DNA of 64,000 bases, from NCBI GenBank assembly GCA_013314775.1, contig JABUFB010000008.1, forward strand, positions 248,001 to 312,000. Direction: 5' to 3'. The translations under genes and the position numbers were made by a program. Below are positions 42,148-51,495 of this stretch, piece by piece. The notes under the pieces are model-generated. The model saw nothing but the letters and a program-made list of their open reading frames with translations. It was not told where the DNA came from and ran no database searches. Positions within the stretch are counted from its first letter, which is position 1; every line of letters begins with the position of its first letter. Source of the stretch: Armatimonadota bacterium (GTDB lineage: Bacteria; Armatimonadota; Zipacnadia; Zipacnadales; JABUFB01).

Positions 42148-45100
42148 ATGCGCCCAGTTTCGTACTTTCACCTGCTTTGGACCGCCATCGCGGTCCTGGC
42201 CGTCACCCCGATTTCTGCCCAGGTCTCGGAGAATCTCCTCGAGAATGGTTCCTTTGATGACGGAACTTCCGAAGATGGCGTTCCCCTGGGCTGGTCGCTT
42301 TACATGGCCCGGGATGACAACCGCGATATTCGCCTCGTTGAGATGCCCCACGAAGGCAGGTTCGCCGTGCTTATCTACGACAATGACCCCGGGCAGGAGA
42401 TCGGGATCGTCCAGACCATTCCGGCCCGGGGTGGTGAGTGCTATGAAGCCAGCGTGATGGTGCGTGGCTACGAGGGGGCATCATCAGCCGGTTCGTACCT
42501 CCAGCTCCGATTCTTGCCTTCCGACCAGTTCCATCAGGTGCCGCTGGTGGTTCAGAGTTCGGAGAGCTATTCGCGCATCGCGGTCAAGGCCGTGGCTCCC
42601 GAGGGCACAAAGCAGGCGCGTCTCTACCTGTACACCCACCGCGATCCCGCGCCGAAAGTGATGGTGGACTCCGTGGCAATTGTATCCGGCGTCGAGCCGC
42701 CTCCTCCGCCGCCGCCCCCTGTTCCACCCGCTGTCCCCCCTGTCTACAGTACGCTGAAGAAGCTTTACCTGGAAACACCCCTGGTGGAGGACGGGCAGTC
42801 GGTCTGCTCCATCGTGACACCTGCGAATGGGCGCTACGATGGTATGGCCGGCCGAATCCAGCAGACAATCGCCGACATAACCGGGGTCCGTCCAGCCATC
42901 CTGCGTGATACCGACGACGGTGCCGCAGTTCCCATCCGAGGCAACCTTATCGCTCTCGGCAACCGCTCCACGAACCGCACCATCGAGGAGTTGTACAACC
43001 GCTATTACTGCCTCCTCGACTTGCGCTATCCCGGTCCCGGGGGCCACGTGGTCCGCACCCTCCACAATCCCTTCGGCGACGGGCACAACGTCATCTTCGC
43101 TGGTGGCAGCGATGACCAGGGGGTGTCGAGTGCTGTCGACCAGCTCATCACCCGCCTGCGCGAGGCCGGGGGAGAACAGGGCGCGCTCACTGTCGGGCGG
43201 ATCATGGACATAAAGCTGGGGCGGGGCGTTGATCCGCCCACAGATGTGCGGCAAATGGAGATCTGGGACGCTTCGCGCGGGTACGGCAGCACCGGGTATT
43301 TCGGCTGGTGCAGCATCAGCAAGCAGGCGGCCATGTATTACATGACCGGCCGGCCTGAGCACGCGCGAGAGTTCATCCGCCTGTCTTTCCCGGACGAGAA
43401 AGCGAAAGCCGAGATCGCAGACATCGACGGGGAGCGCATCGAGAACAAGGACGACCCGCTGGCGGGCTTCTACCACTACAACGCCCACCTGGCCATACTC
43501 TTCTGGGACCTCATCGAGGAGAGTGACGTTTTCAGCGACGAAGAGCGCCTCAGGGTCACCAACGCCTTCTCACGCCAGCTCAATCACCGCAAGGATGAAG
43601 GCGTCTACACGCTGAACGAGCCACCGCCGTACGTGGGCTCGCGCCATGGGCAGTGGTCTGCGATATCCCTCTACTGCCTGGGCCGCTACTTCCAGAAGGA
43701 TTACCCCAGCCCTGTCTGGGCCCAGTGCGTTCGAGGCGCGGAACTGCATTTCGCACCGCTTGCGCAACATGCGTGGGTCCAAGGCGAGAGTGACAACCTC
43801 TTCTGGTACAACACCGGCACCGCTCCGATTCTGACGTGGATGTGCCTAAGCGGGGATCGCAAGCCCCTGGAGAGCGGGGCGCTGGCCACGCTCCTGCGTG
43901 GGCAGGAGATCCTCATCTCTGGCCGCGAACCCGACGATGCCCTGAACTCGGCTGCCATCGACTATCTGCACAAGGCCGCATATCTCATGCGGGACGGTCG
44001 CTGGATTCACTATCGCATGCGCACGGGCATCGACACTACCATCTTCCGCCTCGGCCAGTCTTTCTGGCCCGAACCCGAACTGCGCCCGGTCGCGCCTACT
44101 GACCTGGCCGGCAAATGGCTGGTGCATTCTCTCCCGCAACCCGCGTGGGAGAGCCGCGCCACGGGATTCAGCCCGGACGAGTCCTACTACTTCGCCGGGT
44201 TCCGCACTGCATCCGATGACACCGGCGACTATCTCCTCATCGACGGCTTCAACGGCGCCTCGCGCAATCCCTATCACACCCTGGCGATTCTCGAGCTGCG
44301 GCTGGACGGGAACACGCTTCTCGAAGGCTACAATAACCAGCTGTTGACCCGCGCCGACGGCCTCGTGGAGCCACAGGTGGCCATGGATGCAGCCCTGCGC
44401 TGGCGTGATGTAATCGGCCAGACCGCGGCGTTCGTGGCTGATGTGCCGAAGGCGGCTTACTGCAACTGGCGTCGCGGTTTCGCCCAGCGCGTTGGCCGTT
44501 ATGTTCTGGTGATGGACGACCTCACCTTTCGCGCAGACAGCGACAACGTGGAGGTCCAGACCTTGTGGGAGACCGGGCGCGGGGTCTGGAAGCAGGACGA
44601 AAACGCGTTGATGATCCACCCCATCACCGCCTCCGCGCTGCCGCCGGGTTGGACCCGGTTCCGGGCCCGCGATGCCAAGTACACCGGTAAGCCCGCCGCG
44701 CCCGACGGCATCGTCTCCCTGGACAGCCTGGACATCGTGCTTCTGCGTTCGCGTGAAATCGGCGACTGGATGGAGGTCGTCTTTGAGGTTCCCGAACCGG
44801 TTTCGGGCGAAGTGTTCGCGGAGTTCTTGGACTACAACGACCGTGGGGTCGCCGGCATTTACCTGGATGGCAAGCGCGTGGTGGAGCGGTACGACAACAA
44901 TGCCGGCAATGCCGTCAACGGACGGGTCTCCCTGGGTCGGCACACCCTGACGGTGGGCAAGCATACGGTCCGCCTCGAGGTCGTAGGCATCAAGGAAGGC
45001 AGTGACAGGGCTTTCATCGGCTTCCGAGGCATCACCGTCCGACCAGAGGGTGCGCCGGAGCCGCCTGAATACCAAGACTTCGAGCTTGCGCCCTCCGACC

Positions 45101-46881
45101 CTGTGATCGCGACTCAGCAAGGCCGCACCACCACCCTCGAGTGGACCGGCAAGGCCCGGGAGGGTGAGCACCGCATCTTCTTCACACTTATCGCGCGGCC
45201 CGAAGCCGAGGGCTCGCAAGTGAGCTGCATGCGCCTGTCTGACAATGCAGCCGCCCTGCGCCTGCCTCAGCCGGCGGTGGCCTTCACGGGCGAGTTCCGG
45301 GGCAGCAAAGCCCAGTTCGCTGTTCTCGCCGCCGACCATGTCTTCGCCCGGGCGATGACTTCGCTTGCAGCGGGTGCGTTGACTGTGGCCATCTCCGATG
45401 TGCCGGTTGATTTGGACTGGGACTTCTCCGGGGGCGCGCTCTCTATCGTTGCGGCGGCCCCGGCATCGGTGCGCATCGCGGCAGCCCCCGCAGAAGGCGC
45501 CATGCTCAACGGCCAGCCCCTCGCAGCCGTATCTGTGCCCGACGGCCTGATCCTCGACCTTCCCGCAGGCCGCCATACCTTGATGGGCGTCGCTCTCTCA
45601 GGTTCCGCCAATGCGCCGCTTTCAGCCCATCTGGAAAGCCTTCTGAACGCGGCTGCGGAGTCACGCACCCAAGCTCTGGCCGCGCGCAAGGCCGGCGCTG
45701 CATCGGATCTTCCCTCTCTCGAGCCCGGGTACAGCGCGGCCGTCGACGGCGCGGCAGCATTGCAGGTTACAATCCCGGGCGACGAAGGGAACCTGCTGGC
45801 GGTTGCGGCGGGCAAGTCAGTGGCGGTCCTTGATTCCACTGGGCAGACCGTGACCACGCTGATTCTGGCCGATCAAGTTCTTTCCCTACACTGGTGGCCC
45901 GAACCCGCCCTGCTCCTCGTCGGCTGCCGGGACGAAAGAGTCGTCGCATTTGACCGCAATTGGCAACGCAAGTGGGAGTTCACCTCCATCATGGACCCCG
46001 AAGTCTTCCGCGCTGCGAAGACCTACTGGTTCAAGTCCGCGCCGGGTCACGAGGGCGTCCACGCCATAACCAGCGGGGCCTTTGAAAACGGCAAGCAGCA
46101 GGCGTTTCTGGGCAGCGCCTGCACGCTGGAGATCATCGACGAAAACGGAAAGCTGGATCACCGCATGCCGGTCTTTTGGGGGCCCGGACATCTATTCGCC
46201 TTCGTCGACGGCCCCGAAGGAAGCACCAACCTGCTTATCGCCCGGGAGCCCACAGACTCCGAGCGCCTGGCCATTGTCAACAGCCGCACCCCAGACCGGG
46301 TCAGCGGCTGGGGCTTCACTTCCGTCCCCGCTGGACACGTCTACGTGGGGAGTTGGGCGCAGATGACCCGCGACCACATTTTCTATGTGGACATGGACGG
46401 AGACGGCAAGCGCGAGGTGGTCTCCGAGATCAACGGGGTCTGGAACCGCGTTACCATCTGGGACGGTGCGGGAAATGCCCTGTTCAACGCCAACTTCGGT
46501 CCAGGCAACAGCATACCGGCGCGCAACATCCGCGACCTGGACGTGGCGGACCTGGACGGTGACGGCAAGCAGGAGATCCTCGTCGCCCTCTCCAGCGGCC
46601 TTGTGGTGGCGCTGAACCACCGCTGCGAGAAGCTCTGGTCTACCCGCTCGCCCAGCCCCCCCACCGTTCTCGCGGCTTTCGGGGCAAGCGATGGCGTCCC
46701 AGGCACCATCTTCGTCGGTTGCGAGAACGGGTCCACCCGGGTCCTCGACGCAGCCGGCAGCGCTCAGATGCAGGGCAAGGTGGATGGCAGACCGGTCTCG
46801 ATCCTCAAGGCAGGCGCTGGAAGGGAGCGGGCCGTTACCGTTGGCACGAGCAAGGGACAGGTTGCCCGGTTCCAGTGGTAA
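42148..46881 (+). CDS. Exported multidomain protein: binding domain, helical toroid, FG-GAP-like C-terminus
   Basis: A 1577-residue exported protein with a signal peptide of about 24 residues (ending ISAQ). Residues about 28-180 open with NLLENGSFDDG, the hallmark of CBM4/9-type jelly rolls. A proline run near residues 184-200 is a linker. Residues about 365-650 form a helical toroid reminiscent of lyase or heparinase-like barrels (FYHYNAHLAILFWDL, then PPPYVGSRHGQW). Beta-sandwich domains follow to about 1200. The C-terminal 330 residues resemble a beta-propeller, with DMDGDGKREVV and DLDGDGKQEI FG-GAP calcium loops near 1414 and 1468. No single catalytic family is assigned. It lies between the GH39-like gene and a UroD-like gene. 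Confidence 0.7.
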   Translation: MRPVSYFHLLWTAIAVLAVTPISAQVSENLLENGSFDDGTSEDGVPLGWSLYMARDDNRDIRLVEMPHEGRFAVLIYDNDPGQEIGIVQTIPARGGECYEASVMVRGYEGASSAGSYLQLRFLPSDQFHQVPLVVQSSESYSRIAVKAVAPEGTKQARLYLYTHRDPAPKVMVDSVAIVSGVEPPPPPPPPVPPAVPPVYSTLKKLYLETPLVEDGQSVCSIVTPANGRYDGMAGRIQQTIADITGVRPAILRDTDDGAAVPIRGNLIALGNRSTNRTIEELYNRYYCLLDLRYPGPGGHVVRTLHNPFGDGHNVIFAGGSDDQGVSSAVDQLITRLREAGGEQGALTVGRIMDIKLGRGVDPPTDVRQMEIWDASRGYGSTGYFGWCSISKQAAMYYMTGRPEHAREFIRLSFPDEKAKAEIADIDGERIENKDDPLAGFYHYNAHLAILFWDLIEESDVFSDEERLRVTNAFSRQLNHRKDEGVYTLNEPPPYVGSRHGQWSAISLYCLGRYFQKDYPSPVWAQCVRGAELHFAPLAQHAWVQGESDNLFWYNTGTAPILTWMCLSGDRKPLESGALATLLRGQEILISGREPDDALNSAAIDYLHKAAYLMRDGRWIHYRMRTGIDTTIFRLGQSFWPEPELRPVAPTDLAGKWLVHSLPQPAWESRATGFSPDESYYFAGFRTASDDTGDYLLIDGFNGASRNPYHTLAILELRLDGNTLLEGYNNQLLTRADGLVEPQVAMDAALRWRDVIGQTAAFVADVPKAAYCNWRRGFAQRVGRYVLVMDDLTFRADSDNVEVQTLWETGRGVWKQDENALMIHPITASALPPGWTRFRARDAKYTGKPAAPDGIVSLDSLDIVLLRSREIGDWMEVVFEVPEPVSGEVFAEFLDYNDRGVAGIYLDGKRVVERYDNNAGNAVNGRVSLGRHTLTVGKHTVRLEVVGIKEGSDRAFIGFRGITVRPEGAPEPPEYQDFELAPSDPVIATQQGRTTTLEWTGKAREGEHRIFFTLIARPEAEGSQVSCMRLSDNAAALRLPQPAVAFTGEFRGSKAQFAVLAADHVFARAMTSLAAGALTVAISDVPVDLDWDFSGGALSIVAAAPASVRIAAAPAEGAMLNGQPLAAVSVPDGLILDLPAGRHTLMGVALSGSANAPLSAHLESLLNAAAESRTQALAARKAGAASDLPSLEPGYSAAVDGAAALQVTIPGDEGNLLAVAAGKSVAVLDSTGQTVTTLILADQVLSLHWWPEPALLLVGCRDERVVAFDRNWQRKWEFTSIMDPEVFRAAKTYWFKSAPGHEGVHAITSGAFENGKQQAFLGSACTLEIIDENGKLDHRMPVFWGPGHLFAFVDGPEGSTNLLIAREPTDSERLAIVNSRTPDRVSGWGFTSVPAGHVYVGSWAQMTRDHIFYVDMDGDGKREVVSEINGVWNRVTIWDGAGNALFNANFGPGNSIPARNIRDLDVADLDGDGKQEILVALSSGLVVALNHRCEKLWSTRSPSPPTVLAAFGASDGVPGTIFVGCENGSTRVLDAAGSAQMQGKVDGRPVSILKAGAGRERAVTVGTSKGQVARFQW

Positions 46882-46913
46882 ACCGGCAAGATTCAGATGG
46901 AGGGGCATCCCGA

Positions 46914-48026
46914 ATGGGCGCTGACCGCGCACTTAGGCGCATCCTGTTGGAGCCTGTGGATCGCATCCCGCACTGGGAGCATATCAGCAATCCGGACTTC
47001 ATCCGCCTGGTGTCAGGCATCGACCCGTACGAACACCCCAGACAGGCCGCCCTCAAGGCCCTCGAAGTGCTACCCATCGACATGGGCATGGGCGTCCCGG
47101 CCACAGATGACCCCATCGTGCCGCTTCCCGAAGACCAGTCATCCTTCGTTGGCGAGGACGGTCGGCGCCGTGTCCGTTGGGGCGCGAATCTCACGGGTCA
47201 CTGGGCCTGGGGCGAGGGATTCACCTCGGTGGAGCAGGCCCTGGCATACCAGCCCCTGGAGCACCTCGACCTGCGCGAGGCCGAGGTCATCGCGCGCATG
47301 GACTATTCCCGCTCCGTGGAGGACATCGCGCGGGATATACAAGGTGGGCCACTCCCCAGCCCCGGGGGCCCGCGAGCCTCCCACCTCAAGGGCGGGAGCT
47401 TCTACAACACGCTCTTCATGTGGCCCCTGCTCACTTTCGGCTGGGAGATCTTCCTCGAACTCGCTGGAGGGCACAAGGCCGAGTTGAAGCGGCTAATGGC
47501 AGACTTCGCGTGCTTGTCGCGCAAGGTCTTCCAAGCCGCCGCTCTCACGGACATCAACTACTTCGTCTGCCACGACGACATCTGCATGGCGCGCGGACCC
47601 GTGTGCTCACCGGCCTGGATGCGCGAGTTTATCTACCCCTACTATGAGGAGTTCTTTGGGACCATGAGCCAAGCCGGCATCAAGGTCCTGTTCATGACTG
47701 ATGGCAACCCGGACCTTATCGTGGATGATGTCTTGGCGTGCGGCGCCCACGGGATCATTTCCGAGCCCTTCGGCGAATATGAGGCGATTGCCCGCCGATA
47801 TCCGGACATCTTCCTCGCGGGGCAGGGCGACAATCGCATTCTGCAAACTAATGATCGGGACGCGATCGAGACGATGACACGGAAGATGTGCGAGGTCGGG
47901 CGCATGTGCCGCGGGTACTTCATGTGCATTGGCAACCACATTCCGTGGAACGTGCCTCCGGAAGCGGTGCAGTGGTACTTCGACTGCTCGGAGCGCTACG
48001 GGGTTCTGGAGCCCCCGACGCTCTGA
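46914..48026 (+). CDS. UroD-family protein without the HXC zinc motif
   Basis: A 370-residue UroD-superfamily protein. ATG 46914 has GGAGGGG nine bases upstream; the frame extends further into the previous gene but no start there is better. The body has the usual order: RRILLEPVDRIPHWEH at the N-terminus, FICHDDICMARGP-like strand near residue 220 (YFVCHDDICMARGP), VLFMTDGNPDLIVDDVLACG near residue 255 and GNHIPWNVPPEAVQWYF near the end. At the metal-binding position of MtaA-type enzymes it has TDGN rather than HXC, so zinc-dependent methyl transfer is unlikely. It follows the large exported protein by 32 bases, and a strong terminator closes the run. Confidence 0.75.
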   Translation: MGADRALRRILLEPVDRIPHWEHISNPDFIRLVSGIDPYEHPRQAALKALEVLPIDMGMGVPATDDPIVPLPEDQSSFVGEDGRRRVRWGANLTGHWAWGEGFTSVEQALAYQPLEHLDLREAEVIARMDYSRSVEDIARDIQGGPLPSPGGPRASHLKGGSFYNTLFMWPLLTFGWEIFLELAGGHKAELKRLMADFACLSRKVFQAAALTDINYFVCHDDICMARGPVCSPAWMREFIYPYYEEFFGTMSQAGIKVLFMTDGNPDLIVDDVLACGAHGIISEPFGEYEAIARRYPDIFLAGQGDNRILQTNDRDAIETMTRKMCEVGRMCRGYFMCIGNHIPWNVPPEAVQWYFDCSERYGVLEPPTL

Positions 48027-48053
48027 TGGGATATTGAGACCAAGCGAGCAAAT

Positions 48054-48087
48054 GAAACGAGCGCGGCTGTTTGGCCGCGCTCGTTTC
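48054..48087. terminator. Strong bidirectional terminator
   Basis: GAAACGAGCGCGGC at 48054-48067 pairs perfectly with GCCGCGCTCGTTTC at 48074-48087 (14 pairs, 6-base loop). The A-rich left and T-rich right edges suit termination in both directions. It lies between converging genes: the UroD-like gene (stop 48026) and the VWA lipoprotein gene (stop near 48119). Confidence 0.85.
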
Positions 48088-48116
48088 CGCTCGAACAGTT
48101 ATTTCCGTGAGCCCAC

Positions 48117-49055
48117 CTAGTCGGTGGGTGCGATCACTGTCACGTTCTTGCGCTCGAAGGTGATTGGGCCGCCGGGGCCGCTGTAAGTCACACTGATGTC
48201 AACCAAGCTTCCCGGGGCATAGTTGCTGTTCCAGAAGAGCTGATAGCTTGCCTGAGTCGACTGCGAGACTGCGAAGAAAGCATCCTGCAGGTCCTGCTGC
48301 GTCGCCGGCTCGAAGTACTGGCCCCCTGTCTCCACGGCGACTTGGCGGAGGTTGTCCTCGGCCGTCTGACTCGGGACTTGGAAGGCGATGCAGTAGATGG
48401 GGATGCCCAAGCGCTTCGCTTCGTTGATGAGGTCCGTGTGCGTATGGGAGCTCGAATTGTCCTCGCCGTCGGTCATCACCACGAGGGCCTTCGCGCCAGG
48501 AGCAGAGTCCTGGGCAAGGTGCGCGAGCGCATCCATTGAGGACGACCAGATCGCGGTCAACCCATCGGGGTACAATGTGTCGATAGCCGTCGTGAGAGCA
48601 GCCTTATCACTGGTGAAGTCTACCACCAGGTTCCACTGGTCGTCGAACTGCTGGATCGCGGTGCGATCATTCGTGCGCATCAACGACACGAACAGTTTGG
48701 CTGCATCTCGCATGCTCTCGATACGCGACCCCGATGCCATAGAACCGCTGACGTCGAGGTTGAGCATGACATTGGCCTGCGTGACAGTGGTGCCGCCAGT
48801 CTCAATGAGGCGAGTGACCCGTGCGGTTCGGTACGGATCTGTGGTCCCGCTGGGCCGCTCCTGGAGGGCGAACTGGTTCAACTTCGCACCTCTGATGTCA
48901 TTACCTTGGTCATCCTGTAGGGGGAAGCGAATGTTGGATTGTGCCGGCACCCCGTCAGGAGATGGCAGCGTCTGAGCGAAGTCGCCGCTGCAGCCCGCGA
49001 GGAACGCGAGTACCGCGAGACTCGCCAGTACCGTCAAGAGCTTGTGTGTTTTCAC
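48117..49055 (-). CDS. VWA-domain lipoprotein
   Basis: A 312-residue lipoprotein, start GTG 49055 with AAGGAGC upstream. The signal (LLTVLASLAVLAFLAGC) ends at the lipid-modified Cys. Residues about 90-270 form a von Willebrand factor A domain; its metal-ion site is complete in the first motif, VMLNLDVSGSMAS (DXSXS), with a conserved Thr in the middle (DGLTAIWSS) and VVMTDGEDNSSSH as the third. Such domains bind proteins or sugars at the cell surface or act in MoxR-type complexes; the short C-terminal beta tail (GSLVDISVTYSGPGG) has no known name. It is 15 bases downstream of the beta-barrel-like gene and shares its operon. Confidence 0.85.
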   Translation of the reverse strand: MKTHKLLTVLASLAVLAFLAGCSGDFAQTLPSPDGVPAQSNIRFPLQDDQGNDIRGAKLNQFALQERPSGTTDPYRTARVTRLIETGGTTVTQANVMLNLDVSGSMASGSRIESMRDAAKLFVSLMRTNDRTAIQQFDDQWNLVVDFTSDKAALTTAIDTLYPDGLTAIWSSSMDALAHLAQDSAPGAKALVVMTDGEDNSSSHTHTDLINEAKRLGIPIYCIAFQVPSQTAEDNLRQVAVETGGQYFEPATQQDLQDAFFAVSQSTQASYQLFWNSNYAPGSLVDISVTYSGPGGPITFERKNVTVIAPTD

Positions 49056-49070
49056 TGTACCGCTCCTTTC

Positions 49071-49949
49071 CTACAGGCTCCGCCGGAGAGCGATTCCCAG
49101 AGCGAGCGAATCCTCCGACGCAGCAATGATTGAGCCGGCAAGAGTGGGGCTCATGGAATTGGTCGCGTACACGCTAAGAGTGGTATCGTGCGCGTCACCG
49201 AAGCGGTAGGTGCCGCCGGCGGACCACACGACCTCATCATCGAGCGTGTTATCGGCCATGACAGCATTCTCGCCGTCAACGATCACCATGGCGTCGCCGT
49301 TCAGGCAAAGGCGGCTGGAGAACGGCCAGACAACACCGCCACCGACGCCGACAACAGTGCCATAGCCCGCGATGACCGTGCCATTGTCAGACGGCAGCAT
49401 GGTGTCCCACCAGGCGATCTGGCCGGCAACCTGGAACTGGAACCTGCCGGGATCGCCGAACTCCAGCTGCAGCTTGGCGGCGGGGGTGATGGTCTTCTGG
49501 TACGCGGAGGCTCCCAGAGTCGTATTCATCCCCTTGGTGTCGCCGCCGGCCGCAACGTCAGCGCCGACGGTCAGAGCCCAGATCGGGTTCGAGTTCTCGC
49601 CCGAAATGCGCCGCTTCAAGCCCACACTCAAAACATCGCGGTCGCTCTTGCGGATGGCGCCATTGATAGGGTTGGGCCCGACGGCGTCCATAGCGGAGTA
49701 GCCCAGGATGAAGTCGGTGTGGTAGTTGATGGGGGCCTGGAAACCGATGGAATACGTCGCGTTATCCCAGTCCTCATCCCCTGCTCCGGTCTCAAAGAAC
49801 CTGGTGTCCACGAACCAGCGGCTGTCTCCGTCCTCACCGCAGACGGCGGCGTTGCCCAGATTGGGCGGGCCGTCCGCTGCGAAGGCTGCGGGCAGCATGA
49901 GAACTGCCAGCAGGGCCAACGCGCAACTGATGACAACTTTCTCTCTCAT
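49071..49949 (-). CDS. Exported beta-barrel-like protein of unknown function
   Basis: A 292-residue exported protein. ATG 49949 with GGGAG nine bases upstream is preferred over an upstream start that adds 11 residues. The first 25 residues are a signal peptide (VVISCALALLAVLMLPAAFA). The mature part has many alternating short beta strands with aromatic and Gly residues (TYSIGFQAPINYHTDFILGY; VAGQIAWWDTMLP; VWSAGGTYRFG) and a C-terminal strand ending LGIALRRSL, without the usual aromatic last residue of outer-membrane porins. So it may be an outer-membrane barrel or a secreted beta protein. Adjacent to the VWA lipoprotein gene. Confidence 0.5.
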   Translation of the reverse strand: MREKVVISCALALLAVLMLPAAFAADGPPNLGNAAVCGEDGDSRWFVDTRFFETGAGDEDWDNATYSIGFQAPINYHTDFILGYSAMDAVGPNPINGAIRKSDRDVLSVGLKRRISGENSNPIWALTVGADVAAGGDTKGMNTTLGASAYQKTITPAAKLQLEFGDPGRFQFQVAGQIAWWDTMLPSDNGTVIAGYGTVVGVGGGVVWPFSSRLCLNGDAMVIVDGENAVMADNTLDDEVVWSAGGTYRFGDAHDTTLSVYATNSMSPTLAGSIIAASEDSLALGIALRRSL

Positions 49950-50083
49950 AGCACCTACTCCCTTTTGTAGAGATGGCTGCAACGGTCCTGCCGATTTCTA
50001 CGTCCCACTTCGGTACCACACCAACACAATTCGCCGCAAATGCGGCAAGTCCTTCTCATCCATCTAAGTATTCACCCGGCCCC

Positions 50084-51310
50084 TTAGCTCACCCCCTGAA
50101 GATCGCAGCAGCCCGCAACGCAGGTGCAGTTGGACTGCCGCGGGTCAAGCCCCACCGAACACCATACGTCCCTGTTCTCGAGGCACAAGCTGACAGGGGT
50201 GTGGGGCCCGACAGAACTGACCGCGCGTTTGATAAGGCCGTACATTTCCTCACGGGTTTCCTGCGGCCACCGCTGCCGCCGTCCGTGGCCGGCTGCGGCA
50301 CCAGCGCCATACAGATAGCCCGCTCGCGATCTCCTCCGAAGCTCGCCCAAAGCCCCGGGATATGAACAGATGCCCCCTATTGTCACCCTCGATGGAATGG
50401 CTGCCCCGAAAGCCCGTCTGATCAGGTCCTCGTAGCTCGCCTGCCAGCCCTCGAACGGAATCAGCGGCATGATGTTATAGCGAACTTCTCCGCCGGCACG
50501 TGCCCATTCCCGGGCAGCGGACAATCGTTCCTCTAATGGCGGACATCCGTGCTCGAACAGGGCTGTGATTTCCTCCGCGTTGATGGACCACGCGACGGCG
50601 ATATGTCCGCGCTCATCACCTGTCAAGTCACCATACTGCTCTGATAACGCCAGTGTAAGCCTATCAATGGAGTGGCTCTTAGTCAAGAAGACAATGTGCG
50701 CAAGACTATTGTACATGGCGAATGGCGCCAGTGACTGAGAGTAGTTTGCGACCGGATCGAGCTGAGTTCCATCCTGAACTTTCCCGATATAGAAACTCAC
50801 AGTCTCCCGCGCGCCCTTCAGTACGCGCGCCATCGACTCAAGGATGTCCTGCTGGTTGGTGAAGACCCGCACCGTCGGCGAAAATCGCACGCCGGGGCTG
50901 CCACCCAGATAGCAATACTCGCAGTCGTAGAAGCAGAACCACGTTGGATGGACCGCGTGGTATGGCGCACACAGCGTGCCGTCCCTGGCCTCCGGGTCCC
51001 GGTTGATGGATACAGGCTTTCGAATAGCTCCCAGGACCAGCATCGTCTTGCCTCGCGCGATGCGTTCTGACGCCGTCTCGCCGGGCACGGGAACCCGGTT
51101 GTGAGGAATATCCCGGCGGTCAACAACATTCGCGTCCGGGAACGCCGCGATCAGACGCTCACAGTAGACCGCCTCGTGGGGCCGGCGGTCGCAGTCCCGC
51201 GTGAGCACGATGGTCTCGGGCTCCCAGCCCAGTTCGCACGGGTCGATCGGCGCGCTGGTCTGCACTTGTCGCACAAGTTCAACCCATCGATCGTCAAGAA
51301 TGCTCCGCAA
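50084..51310 (-). CDS. SplB-like radical SAM protein
   Basis: A 408-residue radical SAM enzyme. The iron-sulfur binding motif CFYDCEYC is at Cys126, Cys130 and Cys133 (CX3CX2C). Surrounding sequence matches the spore photoproduct lyase family: VRVFTNQQDILESM, FYIGKVQDGTQLDP, IVFLTKSHSIDRL, VAWSINAEEITALFEHGCPP and RYNIMPLIPFEGW. SPL repairs thymine dimers in spores, but many relatives occur in non-sporing bacteria and have other jobs. Here no sporulation context is seen. The last 15 residues carry four Cys (CTCVAGCC), possibly an extra metal site. Divergent from the PIG-L gene at 51496. Confidence 0.85.
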   Translation of the reverse strand: MRSILDDRWVELVRQVQTSAPIDPCELGWEPETIVLTRDCDRRPHEAVYCERLIAAFPDANVVDRRDIPHNRVPVPGETASERIARGKTMLVLGAIRKPVSINRDPEARDGTLCAPYHAVHPTWFCFYDCEYCYLGGSPGVRFSPTVRVFTNQQDILESMARVLKGARETVSFYIGKVQDGTQLDPVANYSQSLAPFAMYNSLAHIVFLTKSHSIDRLTLALSEQYGDLTGDERGHIAVAWSINAEEITALFEHGCPPLEERLSAAREWARAGGEVRYNIMPLIPFEGWQASYEDLIRRAFGAAIPSRVTIGGICSYPGALGELRRRSRAGYLYGAGAAAGHGRRQRWPQETREEMYGLIKRAVSSVGPHTPVSLCLENRDVWCSVGLDPRQSNCTCVAGCCDLQGVS

Positions 51311-51390
51311 GCTTCTCGTTTTCTCCTTTTCATTTTGTGAGCGGTTTCGGTTTGTCTGCGCACAAGTTCAGACACCACAAGAGGAATCCC

Positions 51391-51472
51391 TTCCCCGTGC
51401 GGGGAATTACAGCCAGTCCGGCTACCGCCGGATGCGGAATGCGTTCCCGCAAGGTCCGCATTCTCCCGCAAG
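51391..51472 (+). promoter_or_regulatory. Structured leader of the PIG-L gene
   Basis: TTCCCC/GGGGAA (51391-51396, 51401-51406) forms a 6-pair hairpin. Downstream, ATGCGGA (51432-51438) can pair with TCCGCAT (51455-51461), while the overlapping GAATGCG (51437-51443) can pair with CGCATTC (51457-51463); the two are mutually exclusive. CCCGCAAG occurs twice, at 51446-51453 and 51465-51472. It has the look of an alternative-structure leader, with no known consensus matched. Confidence 0.35.
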
Positions 51473-51495
51473 ATCTCAGTCCAGGAGCGATGAAA

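Noticed and set aside
50084-51310. Radical SAM protein as the maturase for the serine-type sulfatase
   Set aside because: It has CX3CX2C as anSME does, but the surrounding motifs are of the SPL family and the extra anSME cluster domains are absent.
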